From: Phallusia mammillata
Lineage: Eukaryota > Chordata > Ascidiacea > Phlebobranchia > Ascidiidae
Assembly: GCA_003260075.1 (NCBI GenBank)
Contig: QLIY01000220.1
Coordinates: forward strand, 125,946 to 189,945
Reading direction: 5' to 3'
DNA: 64,000 nt
Each line of letters opens with the position of its first letter. Position 1 is the first letter of the stretch. The translations under genes were made by a program, and so were the position numbers. Shown piece by piece: positions 37,101 to 56,656 of the stretch. Under the pieces are notes generated by a model. The model was given only the letters and a program-made list of their open reading frames with translations. It was not told where the DNA came from and did no database searches.

Positions 37101-38345
37101 AATTAAACCAAAATTTATTGATTGAAAAAAATACAACAAGCCACAAAACAGATGTCTGATGGCTTGAACAAATTGTATATATATGGGCATTGGTGAAAAA
37201 ATATGTGAATGTTAATGATTGATAAGCTTGAACCAAGCAGCTTATTGTAGTGACCTTTAAGTTAAAGTGAGTCTATTTCCTTTCATGTAAGAAAACTTCA
37301 TTTTAACAATCGCTCATTAATGCAAACTATACTGACCATGGTTGACTAAAAGCTGCTCAGAACCCAGTATATGATACTATGTTGTTAAGTTAAGGCATAA
37401 AAGAGACTTTACAAACAAGTTTTAGTCAATAACTATGTGAGATTTAAAAAATGTACACAATTCATGGATAATGGGTTTACAAATCAAGCAATCCAAACTG
37501 TTTATATTAAAACATACACTATTTTTAATGATTTCTGTAATTAAAATATAATAAGATTGTTAATTTCTGACCGGCTGGAGGTTTTACTTTCGCCTCATCC
37601 AGTAAGAGGAAAGGGTCGAGATTTTTAAGTTCGGGACGACCAACACTTCGACGAACTTTTGCTCCAACTCCTTCATTCATCTCAACACTAAGAACTTTTC
37701 TCACAACCTAAAAGTAGCTTTAGTTATTTATGCATTTTTTAAAAATTTTACTTTTGTGATAATTTTTGGAAGAAATGCTTTCTAAATCACATATTTTTAT
37801 GTTTTGGGCCCCTACAAAAGTCCAATGTCACTATATTAGGGCAGACGAACGGAAACCGACATGAATGCCTAATGCTCATAATGAATCCGCCGCTGGAGTA
37901 CCATTGGAAGTCGGCCGACTCATTTTTGATTGTTTTTGATAGAGTTCTTATAGGTTATAGCAATAGTTCTCAAACTGTGCAGCGTCATTTTAGTTTTCGG
38001 GCGTCGCAGAATAGTTCTGTTTCATGGCTTTTTGTTGTTGTATCAATAAATACAACTTTAATAATAAGTTTCCTCATTAACTTTTAAATGCTGAGGCGTC
38101 GCAAGTCCAGAAAAACCTGTCCAGGGGCATTGCAACAAAAAAAGTTTGAGAACCACTGGGTTATAGGCTAGCAATGTCGTTCAAGTTTCTTGCTTAGAGA
38201 AATACCAGTGACTGAGACAGGGTTAAAACCCATAACCTTGTGGACACATGTCAGTTGCACTAACTAATCAGGCATCTTCAAAACATTGTATTGACTTGTG
38301 TTTTAAACTTTGCAAATGCCTTCTTACCTTCCTTGGTGCAGACAT
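33507..38345 (-). CDS. PIR: Pirin
   Basis: An iron-binding bicupin that in mammals acts in the nucleus as a redox-sensitive NF-kB and Bcl-3 cofactor; some homologs have quercetinase activity. Eight coding exons: 38345-38328, 37707-37572, 37084-36956, 36490-36381, 35747-35664, 35327-35187, 34416-34290 and 33622-33507. All have GT/AG borders and phases that join, giving 286 aa (human about 290). Diagnostic stretches are [68 protein letters not shown] and FVMN near the end. The four iron ligands are present: His56, His58, His100 and Glu102. The start MSAPRK gives the family's usual length, but the frame stays open upstream to ATG 38468, which would add a hydrophobic leader. Introns hold hAT and pogo-like elements and a 92-bp C run. 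Confidence 0.95.
33780..33935. repeat. Foldback repeat in a pirin intron
   Basis: GCAGACGTTTCAACAATCGC at about 33812 is mirrored by GATTGTTAAAACGTCTGC at about 33870, and the outer GAATTTGTATACATAG by TTCTAAATACAAATTATTC. The centre reads TGTTGTCA ... TGATGATGACAACA. The whole could fold into one long hairpin. Related sequences lie at 49260-49372 and near 62985-63035. Confidence 0.65.
34091..34182. repeat. Poly(C) tract, 92 bp, with adjoining hairpin
   Basis: The run of 92 C is immediately followed by an 11-bp perfect hairpin stem, TTTGGGGGACC (34183-34193) and GGTCCCCCAAA (34199-34209), around a GTTTC loop. It lies in the last pirin intron, about 108 bp beyond the donor of exon 7. Confidence 0.95.
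34592..34942. mobile_element. DNA-transposon remnant with GTCCTC-rich ends
   Basis: The left end TACCATACGTCCTCTTTGG and the right end ending TAGGGTA are partly inverted. Both halves carry GTCCTCC(TTTTT) motifs, and the element is flanked by GGCC(TA) on both sides. It sits in the pirin intron between exons 6 and 7. The superfamily is uncertain. Confidence 0.5.
35872..36089. mobile_element. hAT-type element in a pirin intron
   Basis: The ends CAGTGATTCTCAACC and GTTTGAGAACCACTG are inverted. The flanks ACCTTAGT (35864-35871) and ACCTAAGT (36090-36097) match at 7 of 8. The body matches the element at 23431-23644 in opposite orientation. Confidence 0.85.
36103..36118 (-). other. Exact copy of the Ciona spliced-leader 16-mer, minus strand
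   Basis: CTTATTCAAATAGAAT on the plus strand is the reverse complement of ATTCTATTTGAATAAG. It begins 6 bp past the hAT target duplication, in the intron between pirin exons 4 and 5, on the coding strand of pirin. On that strand it is followed by ATACTACTT, not GT. Confidence 0.5.
36783..36925. mobile_element. pogo-like MITE in a pirin intron (143 bp)
   Basis: It begins CAGCAAACCTTTGTTAATCC and ends GAGGTTCACTG, with TA on both sides (36781-36782 and 36926-36927). It shares GATCCGGATTAACCGATGTC with the copy at 1320-1491. It ends 30 bp from pirin exon 3, on that exon's donor side. Confidence 0.8.
37961..38158. mobile_element. hAT-type element in the first pirin intron (198 bp)
   Basis: The ends CAATAGTTCTCAAAC and GTTTGAGAACCACTG are inverted. 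The target duplication GGTTATAG is perfect (37953-37960 and 38159-38166). It is the same family and length as 401-598. Confidence 0.9.
38210..38278 (-). repeat. Possible tRNA-derived SINE head
   Basis: On the minus strand the sequence runs GCCTGATTAGTTAGTGCAAC, then GGTTATGGGTTTTAACCC about 30 nt later. These resemble a pol III A box and B box at tRNA spacing. I could not draw a clean cloverleaf and saw no second copy, so the call is tentative. Confidence 0.3.
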
Positions 38346-38539
38346 AGTGTATGATGTGTTGGGTTCAGAAAAACTTTGATGGATAGATTGTGGGCTTGAT
38401 TTTGTTTGTGGTAACACTCCAGGAAGAAATATCGCAAATAGATGAAGAAGAAATGCAGATCGCAGCATCCAACAATGGGATGAGGATCTAAAAAGCATAA
38501 CATGAATTTGTCTTAAACATTTTGGCAAATTGCTAAATA

Positions 38540-38721
38540 CATTCAGTAACCCCCCCCCCGGATTCAAATTTTTTGTCAGTCGGTTCTATCACAAAAGTCA
38601 TATTTTTTAGCCAGTTCTGTTGCATAAAGTCCATTGACAGTAACCAGTAATGCTAACCGGTTCGCTGATCTAATAAACTTCCGTGAGACGGTCCTATAGA
38701 ACTGCCTGAATCCCACCACTG
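38540..38721. mobile_element. hAT-type MITE, CAGTGGTGGGATTCA family (copy 3)
   Basis: The right end TGAATCCCACCACTG is intact. The left end is altered and includes ten C before GGATTCAAATTTTTTGTCAG. The flanks GCTAAATA (38532-38539) and GCTAAATT (38722-38729) match at 7 of 8. It lies just upstream of the first pirin exon, so it may be in the pirin promoter or 5' UTR. Confidence 0.75.
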
Positions 38722-38729
38722 GCTAAATT

Positions 38730-39743
38730 CAACTTTCTTCAACTAGAGATGCCATTTTGTGTTACTGCAAAATAATACAGAGCTTTGGTTGACTAGAGTT
38801 TGGTTTTCATATAATAATCTTCTGAGTTAAGTGTTTTGCTTTAATGAGATTCGCACAATAACGGCATTTGTGTTTAACTAATAAACTCCACACAAATCTT
38901 TATTCTAATTGAAATCACAAAAATTAACTGAAATACAAACACTTTTTTATGTTTTTAAACTAGCACCATTAAACTACAAATAATTCAAATAATGTAACTA
39001 ACCTTTTTTAAACCCAAGTTATCCTTGTGATCAGTTTCAGATGTCACAAGTCAAATTTTAAAGACAGCAGTTCAGATACTATGGCTGAAAAAAAATCCGC
39101 AAACAATAAACAACTGTTTTCATTCTAAACTCAGCAAACATAAACTATAAGGAATCCAATGGCAGCAATTCCGTTTCACATCAACAAAATAAGTGAACAA
39201 CAGATTATTAGGCAGCACAAAAAATAGCGATAGCAACAAATATGCTTAACACAATTCCAAAACCAAACTATATTCCCAATTAAACATCTAACACCCAACG
39301 TAACTACCTTTAACCAATGCATTACATTTAAGGCTTTACAGTACATTTAAATACAAACTTTTTAAACTATAAGACAAAAATGTGATTTTCTCAAAAAACA
39401 AAAAAATATGCTTTCCATAGGTTTTAGGAAATAAATTCTATCACATTTTTTAGCTTGGTATTTTAACAAAACTAAAAAACTTTTGAGGTATGCACATGTT
39501 ACTATCTATGACAAATTGTTTCACAAAAAGTACTATTCACAAAAACAAAACCTTTAGATCAGTGCAGTACATGCACAATATTGGGGCATTCAAGATTTTT
39601 CGTTTCAGTAATCATTAAGTGAGATAAGTATATTCAGGCAATAATGGCAACAAATGCTTGAAACTAATAAACTTTTACATTTATCAATAAAAAACCCAAA
39701 TAAGACACATCGACATAAAATAAATCTACCAAGAATAAGAAAC
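38730..39743. other. Intergenic stretch between pirin and BDP1
   Basis: About 1 kb of AT-rich sequence with no coding signal. It should hold the BDP1 3' UTR and the pirin promoter; I saw no clear minus-strand polyadenylation signal or TATA box. Confidence 0.45.
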
Positions 39744-41516
39744 TTAAGAAGCACAAGCCTGACTGGAGTCCACTACCACTTCACATTGGTGTATAATTGT
39801 GCTCAACAGATCGTGCGATTGACTGTTATCGAAAGGAATATTTTCAGGGACAGTGACAGGTAAAGTTAATTCAGCGTGCGACTCCACTGGTTGCGGTGGA
39901 GGTAGGTGCGCTTTATGTTTCTTTTTCTGTTTTTTAGCCCGCGAAGGTTTTGATTCATCTTCTGATGAGGATTCCGGTTTAAACATTTCATCTGTCCACT
40001 TACTCAGATGCTGATTGCGCAAAGCGTCGTCGATTTTGGCGAAGTTTCGACGACATTCGATGCTGTACTTTCGCCGGAGTTCATCTCGGGTCCGATGCCG
40101 GAACATGGCACTCATTAAGTCGAAGTCCGCACCAACAATACCAAGTGCAGAGAAAAACTTTCTTGTCTGTTTTTCCGACCATCGTGATGCCTTTGCTGCT
40201 GGTCGTTTCCGAAAGCTTAAAGTGTTTACTTTGCTAGCCAAGCCACTCTCATAAATGGCAGGCGCTGCATTAACAGTTTCAACAGACTTTGGAGTTGAAT
40301 TCACAACCAAACTTTCCTCATCAATTACAACGCTCCCATCCTCGTTGATTCTCAACTGAGGAACAAGAGCAGGTTCATCTTCCTCATTCTCAACCTCTGG
40401 ATTAATCTCTGCTTCCGGCTGACTCGGAGCAGGACTCGCAATTGGAGTCTCCATCTTGTCGGCTAACTCTTGTACTTCTCGTAATTTTGCTCTTAATCCA
40501 AGCTCTTTACCTATGGTCTTTGGTGGGTTTAAGTAAATTAAATCCGACATTGAAATCAGGTTACGATCCAATGTTGGCCATTGCTTTCCTTCGCTGTCAG
40601 GCTCTCTCATTTGAAGCACTTTAAGCTTGTCGATTGCACGCTGTTTGTTGAGTTTGTCTTTAACTGCAGATTCTCGGACTGAGTCATGTCGAACTCTGGT
40701 GGCTTGTACAACATTCGGTGGTCTCCTGCCATGAGAATGTGTTAGTTTACTTCCAGGCTGTGGTGATCTGTGTATAGAAACAGTCATTGTGTGGGGTATA
40801 TTGGTTGGGGGACTCAGGTTAAGTTTTGTCTGAGCATGAACGTTCGGCTGCGGTATTGTCAACGCTGTTAATGTGGGCGAAGGTACTAAATTTTTCGGGG
40901 ATTCTTTTGGAACTGAATCTGTTGTCGTAGTCGATTCAGTTCTTTTACTTTCCACTACTACAGATTGAACTGTTTCTTCTGCAATTTGTGGCCGTTGGAC
41001 TTCTGGTGCAGCACTCACAGGAAAAACAGGTGGTGGTGCACTATCACTGGGTTTTGCTACAGTTTTATTAAGGTTAGGTTTAGCAGCCCGTTTGGTGTTT
41101 GGCATGGCTGTTAGCTTTCGACGTCTTGATTTTGGTGGTTCTTTTGTACTGGGTTTCTTAGTTGCAGAATCACTTGTGCTTGTTATAGATGATGAACTTT
41201 CCTTTTGGGCTTCTTCAACTAATTTTCCTGGACTTTCAGATAAAACAGGCTGTGTACTTACTACTTCAGAGCTAACAATTGTCACATTGCCTGTGGTTTC
41301 ACTTGATTTATCATTGTTAGTTAAATCAGCATTTTCAACAGATGGTAAATTTTTGGTTGCTAATTCATCCTGGGTTTGTGTCTGTACTGGTTCTTCTTTT
41401 TCTGAGTCATTGTCTTTGCCCTTTGTCGGCTCTTTTTCTTTCGTTGCATCCCCTTTTGCAGCAGTTTGAGATTTGGGTAATATCGGTCGAAATGTGTTTT
41501 TTCTTCTTCTGATCAT
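39744..41516 (-). CDS. BDP1: BDP1, B'' subunit of transcription factor TFIIIB
   Basis: A SANT/Myb-domain protein that joins TBP and BRF to place RNA polymerase III on tRNA, 5S and U6 genes; nuclear. A single uninterrupted frame encodes 590 aa. The start MIRRRKNTFRPILPKSQ resembles the basic N-terminus of BDP1 proteins. The middle (about 20-420) is low complexity, rich in Ser, Thr, Pro and Glu. The SANT domain lies at about 440-500: SRWSEKQTRKFFSALGIVG, then FDLMSAMFRHRTRDELRRKY, matching the BDP1 pattern of Trp, FF(xx)L, VGxDF and FxHR. A Lys-rich patch, KKQKKKHK, follows near 535. Length is close to yeast Bdp1 (594 aa) and far below the human protein. Lack of introns is unusual beside its intron-rich neighbours. 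Confidence 0.88.
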   Translation of the reverse strand: MIRRRKNTFRPILPKSQTAAKGDATKEKEPTKGKDNDSEKEEPVQTQTQDELATKNLPSVENADLTNNDKSSETTGNVTIVSSEVVSTQPVLSESPGKLVEEAQKESSSSITSTSDSATKKPSTKEPPKSRRRKLTAMPNTKRAAKPNLNKTVAKPSDSAPPPVFPVSAAPEVQRPQIAEETVQSVVVESKRTESTTTTDSVPKESPKNLVPSPTLTALTIPQPNVHAQTKLNLSPPTNIPHTMTVSIHRSPQPGSKLTHSHGRRPPNVVQATRVRHDSVRESAVKDKLNKQRAIDKLKVLQMREPDSEGKQWPTLDRNLISMSDLIYLNPPKTIGKELGLRAKLREVQELADKMETPIASPAPSQPEAEINPEVENEEDEPALVPQLRINEDGSVVIDEESLVVNSTPKSVETVNAAPAIYESGLASKVNTLSFRKRPAAKASRWSEKQTRKFFSALGIVGADFDLMSAMFRHRTRDELRRKYSIECRRNFAKIDDALRNQHLSKWTDEMFKPESSSEDESKPSRAKKQKKKHKAHLPPPQPVESHAELTLPVTVPENIPFDNSQSHDLLSTIIHQCEVVVDSSQACAS

Positions 41517-42347
41517 TGTGAATGTTTAGGTCCACGAAAAACCTTCTACATTATCATTTACCACCTAAATACTATGTACAAAAAATTAAACTTTTTTGAC
41601 TGACAAACACACAGTTTTACAATGGATTAAAGGCTGATAAAACTGGTAATAATTACCTCAAACTGTATTAAACGCTACACTAAACTCTTCAACATATACC
41701 ATAAATAGAAATTTCCAAACTTTTCATCTTCAAATGTAAAACAAATCCTGCCGCAACAAGATAAAACACTTGTAAAATGTTTGCAAAGAATAAACAAGAA
41801 ACAAATCAAACAATGGCTGCCAAATACTAATACAAACCACAGATACAAAGTAATATAACTTGATTTAGGCTGGCGTAAAACACATTCTTTTTACTCTTTT
41901 CTGTTATACTGCACAGATATTTCAACAAAATCTGAACGAAGTGTTCAACTTTCCGCAACTTATAGCCTGAATACACTTGGCAAATATTTTGTGACTTTGC
42001 GTTTTAATAACGTATTCATCACAATGATTCAGCAAATTCTGAGCAAAGTTTAAAAAAACACCAGTCATTATATTGTGGGCTTGCGGCAATTTGATCCAAC
42101 CGATCAATTTACCTTTAGTTGCGAAGAAAATCGATTAAAAAAACTCGATATTCATGTATTTTTTATTCCCATTTTGTCGTCATTATGTTTACGTCATTTA
42201 TCTGGATTACGCAATACTTTGCAATCTAAAAAGATTTCTTCCAGTTTCGTGACAAGAAGTTTCAGATGCCAATTCCGAATTGCTTACTCATTCTCCAAAT
42301 GTTATTTAGGTTGCTGAATCACTTAATGAGTGCTGCCTTAAATTAAC

Positions 42348-42615
42348 CAGTGGTGGGACTCAAATTTTTTGTCAGCCGGTTCTATCACAAAAACACAAAA
42401 GTCATATTTTGCAGCGGTTCTATCACAAAAGTCATATTTTTCAGGGATTCAAATTTTTTGTCAGCCGGTTCTATCACAAAAGTCATTTTTTCAGTCGGTT
42501 CTGTTACAAAAAGTCCATTGACAGTAACCAGTAATGCTAACCGGTTGGCTGATCTCATAAAATTTCGTGAGACGGTTTTATAGAACCGGTGCAAACCGTC
42601 TGAATCCCACCACTG
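42348..42615. mobile_element. hAT-type MITE, CAGTGGTGGGATTCA family (copy 4)
   Basis: The ends CAGTGGTGGGACTCA and TGAATCCCACCACTG are inverted. The flanks AAATTAAC and TTCTTAAC share their last five bases. The left half repeats the unit TTTTTTGTCAGCCGGTTC and CTATCACAAAAGTCAT two to three times, so this copy is partly duplicated internally. Confidence 0.8.
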
Positions 42616-44234
42616 TTCTTAACCAATGTTACTTAATAACGTACAATGTCGTACATGACCAGGGTTTATGAATGGGTTTGCAAAAGGCCCTAAAGATGAC
42701 ATAAGAAGACTCGAAAAAGAAAGAAAAAAATCATCACACTTTACTTGGTGTTGATGACACGTCGTTTTGGCACTTGGTAGGTTGCTGGTTCACAAGCTGA
42801 AAATAATCACACCAATATTGCTGTTGTTTTGTGTATTTTTGCCCCGAATCTACGCAAAAAGCGCGAAATTTCTCACAGCCACTTAACACCGCATCAGAAT
42901 AAACATCAAATATTTGCAGGAAACGTAACGGTTTAACCAGAAGTGGTTAGCGGCCCAACATGTTATGGTAAGTATGATAACCGGCCACTTATTGTCACAT
43001 AAACCTACAATATTTGATTGACTGTAACATCAACAAAAAAGTTGTAATTGTTTTTAGCATGGGCTAACAAAAGAGATTTGAAATGAAAACTTCTAAACCA
43101 GCTCTCTATGCAGGCAACTGTAACTATATTAAAAATGTCAAATATAAATTTAAAAGCATGTAACAACCATTAAGTTTTGTTACAACATTAGCAAACTGGG
43201 ATCTGGCAATTTACAGTTGACTGTACAGTGCTCTCTTGCACCACCGAGTGTCGCACAGCCACAAAGATCATAGGCATTGATATATGTTTTCTATCTATGG
43301 GGGTGACAGTTGGAAGAATTTTTTGTGATAAATGTCACAGAACAATGCAGAAAAAAAATGTGCAAAATGGATAAAAGTAAAAGCCTCCACTTTCAATGCG
43401 AAATAAACTTTCAGATTTGTACGCAAAGTTTAAATATTTACACAAATAAAACATTAATTGTTGACAACCATTTGTTCGTAACAATGGAATTAACACAAAT
43501 ACCCACTTTTGCGTCACTATATTAACTCAGATTTTAGAACCGAATCATAATAAAATGTATAGCATTCCATTTTTGTTTAAAATCTCCGACCTAAAGCATC
43601 AGATAATGTAAATCACAGTAAAAAGCATCAGACACAATAAACAGAAGCAAGGTTCGAACCCGCAAACTAACGACTTTAACGCACAATAAGCAAAACAACA
43701 TACAAGTCTGTAAAACTTTAAAGCATTGCAATATTTGCCACAGAAGAGTAGAAGACGGATTATGTTACAAACATAATTTAAAAATTAAAAAGCAAAGCAT
43801 AAAGCGCGCTTACATTATCTACACCTAAACCGGTTGTCTGGAAATCGGGTTTATCAACGAGCTTCATGTGGTCAAGCGTGGGAATTTATTTTTGGTACCT
43901 TCTAAAAAGTGGAAATGCTTTCTGTCATTTATTGGCAACCATTTTATCTTTCAAAAAAATTAACTTCAAAAACGCGCATTTAAGATATCAAGAACTAACT
44001 GGACATAGTTGATTGCACGGAGCTCGTTCGTAAACCAGCTTCGAACAGTTTTTCGAAACGCTTCGACGCGAACTGGCTTCAAGGTGGCCACTAGTTGGCG
44101 TGCTTGTATTGGTCACGTGGCTAAAAAAACGTCAGAGGAAGAGACGGAAAGCACCGGTTTGCTGAGAAGCGGCTTTCGGCATGTCACAGTTTCCAAATAT
44201 ATGGCTGATTGCAAAAAAAAACTGGGTTTACAGT

Positions 44235-44400
44235 CAGTGGTGGGATTCAATTTTTTTGTCAGTCGGTTCTATCACAAAAGTCATATTTTTCAGCCGGTTC
44301 TGTTACAAAAAGGCAATTGACAGTAACCAGTAATGCTAACCGGTTCGCTGATCTCATAAAATTTCGTGAGACGGTTTGAACCGGCTGAATCCCACCACTG
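44235..44400. mobile_element. hAT-type MITE, CAGTGGTGGGATTCA family (copy 5)
   Basis: The ends CAGTGGTGGGATTCA and TGAATCCCACCACTG are perfectly inverted. At 166 bp it is the shortest and cleanest copy and probably near the family's basic form. The flanks TTTACAGT and GTTACATC agree at 5 of 8. Confidence 0.85.
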
Positions 44401-45073
44401 GTTACATCGCTTATTACAGGCGGTGACGTCACATATAAGATTGTGACGTCATGAAACTTAATTTGCGGTTCTTTCGAGTGAATCAGATCGCAGCAATGAC
44501 GCAACTTGGATTAAAAATTAATGCATTGTTGCGTAACAGAGCTATTAGAATCGTGCGGTTTTGCATACTAAGCGGGTACGAAAGAAATTTTACAAGAAAA
44601 GAGAGAGCTAAAATTTCTAGGTGAAAGTGCTACGGAAAATGAGAAGAAAAATCTACGATAAAATGTTCTGTAAATATAATAACGGGAAAAGTACAAAAAC
44701 ACACAAAGCAATCGCTTCTACGATAATTCTATGTTTTGTACAATTAACAATGTGAGGAAAATTTCAATTCAACCAGTGATTGTTTAAATATGCAACTCGT
44801 ATCGAGTGGACCAAGATAACTCGTTCGAGTAATAACTCCTCACACTCTACTCGTAAATAGAATCTACTCCCGATTTTCTTGGTATTTTTTACAAAATAAA
44901 TGCTTCAAAAACTTAATATTAACGTCCCTTTTAAAGAACAACCAACACCCAAAACTAACACCCAAGCTTACAAACCAAAATTAAATATGCATTAACAAAA
45001 CCCTGTTTGAAAATGAGTTAGCTAATTGGAGACGAAACTGTCACGTGTGTGTATGTGATGACTTGTCGGTCGC

Positions 45074-55506
<10,433 letters not shown>

Positions 55507-56656
55507 TTCAAATATTTGAGGTTAAATTAAATTTGTGTTGTAAGATAATCCGGTTTATGGGTCATTATTTGCCAGTTTTGGTTTATTGCTGAACCTAAAC
55601 AAAATCATGGTGTATTTTAGCTTGTTAAAACAATGAAATATTACATACAGAAGTATATCTTTTATTATTGCTTTTCTAAAATTCTAAATTCTTACAAAAT
55701 TGTGCATGAATTTAAATAGAGCAGAACAAACTGCACTGTAGCTGTTCTAAAATTAACAAAATTGCATTTGGACTCTTATTTTACCATTAGAAGTTTCACA
55801 AAACTTGTTTCTCAAACGAAATTGTCATAAACTCAACTCAAGCCACGTCCCTTGCCAACTTACTTTTATCTTGTTACGATTGTTCTGCACTCATCCGTGA
55901 CGAATGCAGTCATGCATGAACGGAGGTAAACTGTATCAAAATTCAAAGTTGTATTTTGCAAAAACGATTGCAACTGCGATTTGTATTACTTTAACCGGCA
56001 TTTTGCACGGAAAAATTTATTAAAACGTTCCTTTGCTCTTATACTAACAACGGTAGAAAATGTAATGTAATATCTTGCGCTTTGTACAACTTCCGAATCC
56101 GATTGTCTTCAAAAACGGTGCAGAATTTGAAGACGGTTGTTTGATAAAGTCAGCATATGTTGGGTTGGAAAATACCGAACAAGCGTTTCGTTTCGTCCAC
56201 CAGCTTGCATATTTAACAAATTGTCGTTCAACAGGTGAAATGCTATATTTTTGTTTCTTAAAAAAAAACACTAGTATTTTGTTTAACATTACACCAGTTG
56301 AACGACAAATTTGTTTAATATATTGGGTTGTTACAGTGGAATACTTGTTCGTAATCTCCGTTTTAAGAGCCGGTCGAAACTCGTAACAAACCTAGCGAAA
56401 GCTTATGTTTGCGAACGTTAAACAATCAATGGATTTTACGACGAGATTGTACTTTAAACGCGGTATATTTCGGCAACCACATAAAGCTCTTTTAATTATT
56501 AATTGAGCGAGACTTCCAGGACGTGCACTTAGCCCAAACTTGTATGTTATGCAACAGCAGTTTGTTCGTGCATAAAGACGAAGTGTTTTTGTTTACAGTA
56601 TATATGTTATGCAGACAGTTTGTTCAAGTTAACGACAGTTTTATTGACTTCAAAAT
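55507..56656. promoter_or_regulatory. Divergent intergenic region between TTC39C and the elongase
   Basis: About 1.15 kb between two divergent start codons. A GTAAGT donor on the minus strand near 55862 may end a 5' UTR exon of TTC39C (55865 to about 55950), since the frame after its ATG is closed by a stop before the donor. The rest contains a foldback repeat (56209-56322). It is a candidate bidirectional promoter region; I saw no clear TATA box. Confidence 0.4.
56209..56322. repeat. Foldback repeat in the TTC39C-elongase promoter region
   Basis: The arm ATATTTAACAAATTGTCGTT is mirrored by AACGACAAATTTGTTTAATAT, extending through CAACAGGTGAAATG and CATTACACCAGTTG. Partial copies of the same arms lie at about 53392-53432 and 59560-59612, next to TTTCGTCCACCAG-type sequence. 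Confidence 0.7.

Larger units (their letters stand above)
41517..45073. other. Intergenic stretch between BDP1 and TTC39C
   Basis: No supported gene. It holds two MITEs of the CAGTGGTGGGATTCA family (42348-42615 and 44235-44400), two TGACGTCA palindromes just past the second MITE (44424 and 44444), and a minus-strand B-box-like GGTTCGAACC at about 43651 with tRNA-like context. It should also hold the BDP1 promoter and the TTC39C 3' UTR. Confidence 0.5.

Noticed and set aside
41092-41469. 125-codon plus-strand frame
   Set aside because: It is antisense to the low-complexity part of BDP1.
38195-41516. Operon of BDP1 and pirin (Ciona has trans-spliced operons)
   Set aside because: The genes are about 1.2 kb apart with a MITE between, whereas Ciona operon genes are nearly abutting.
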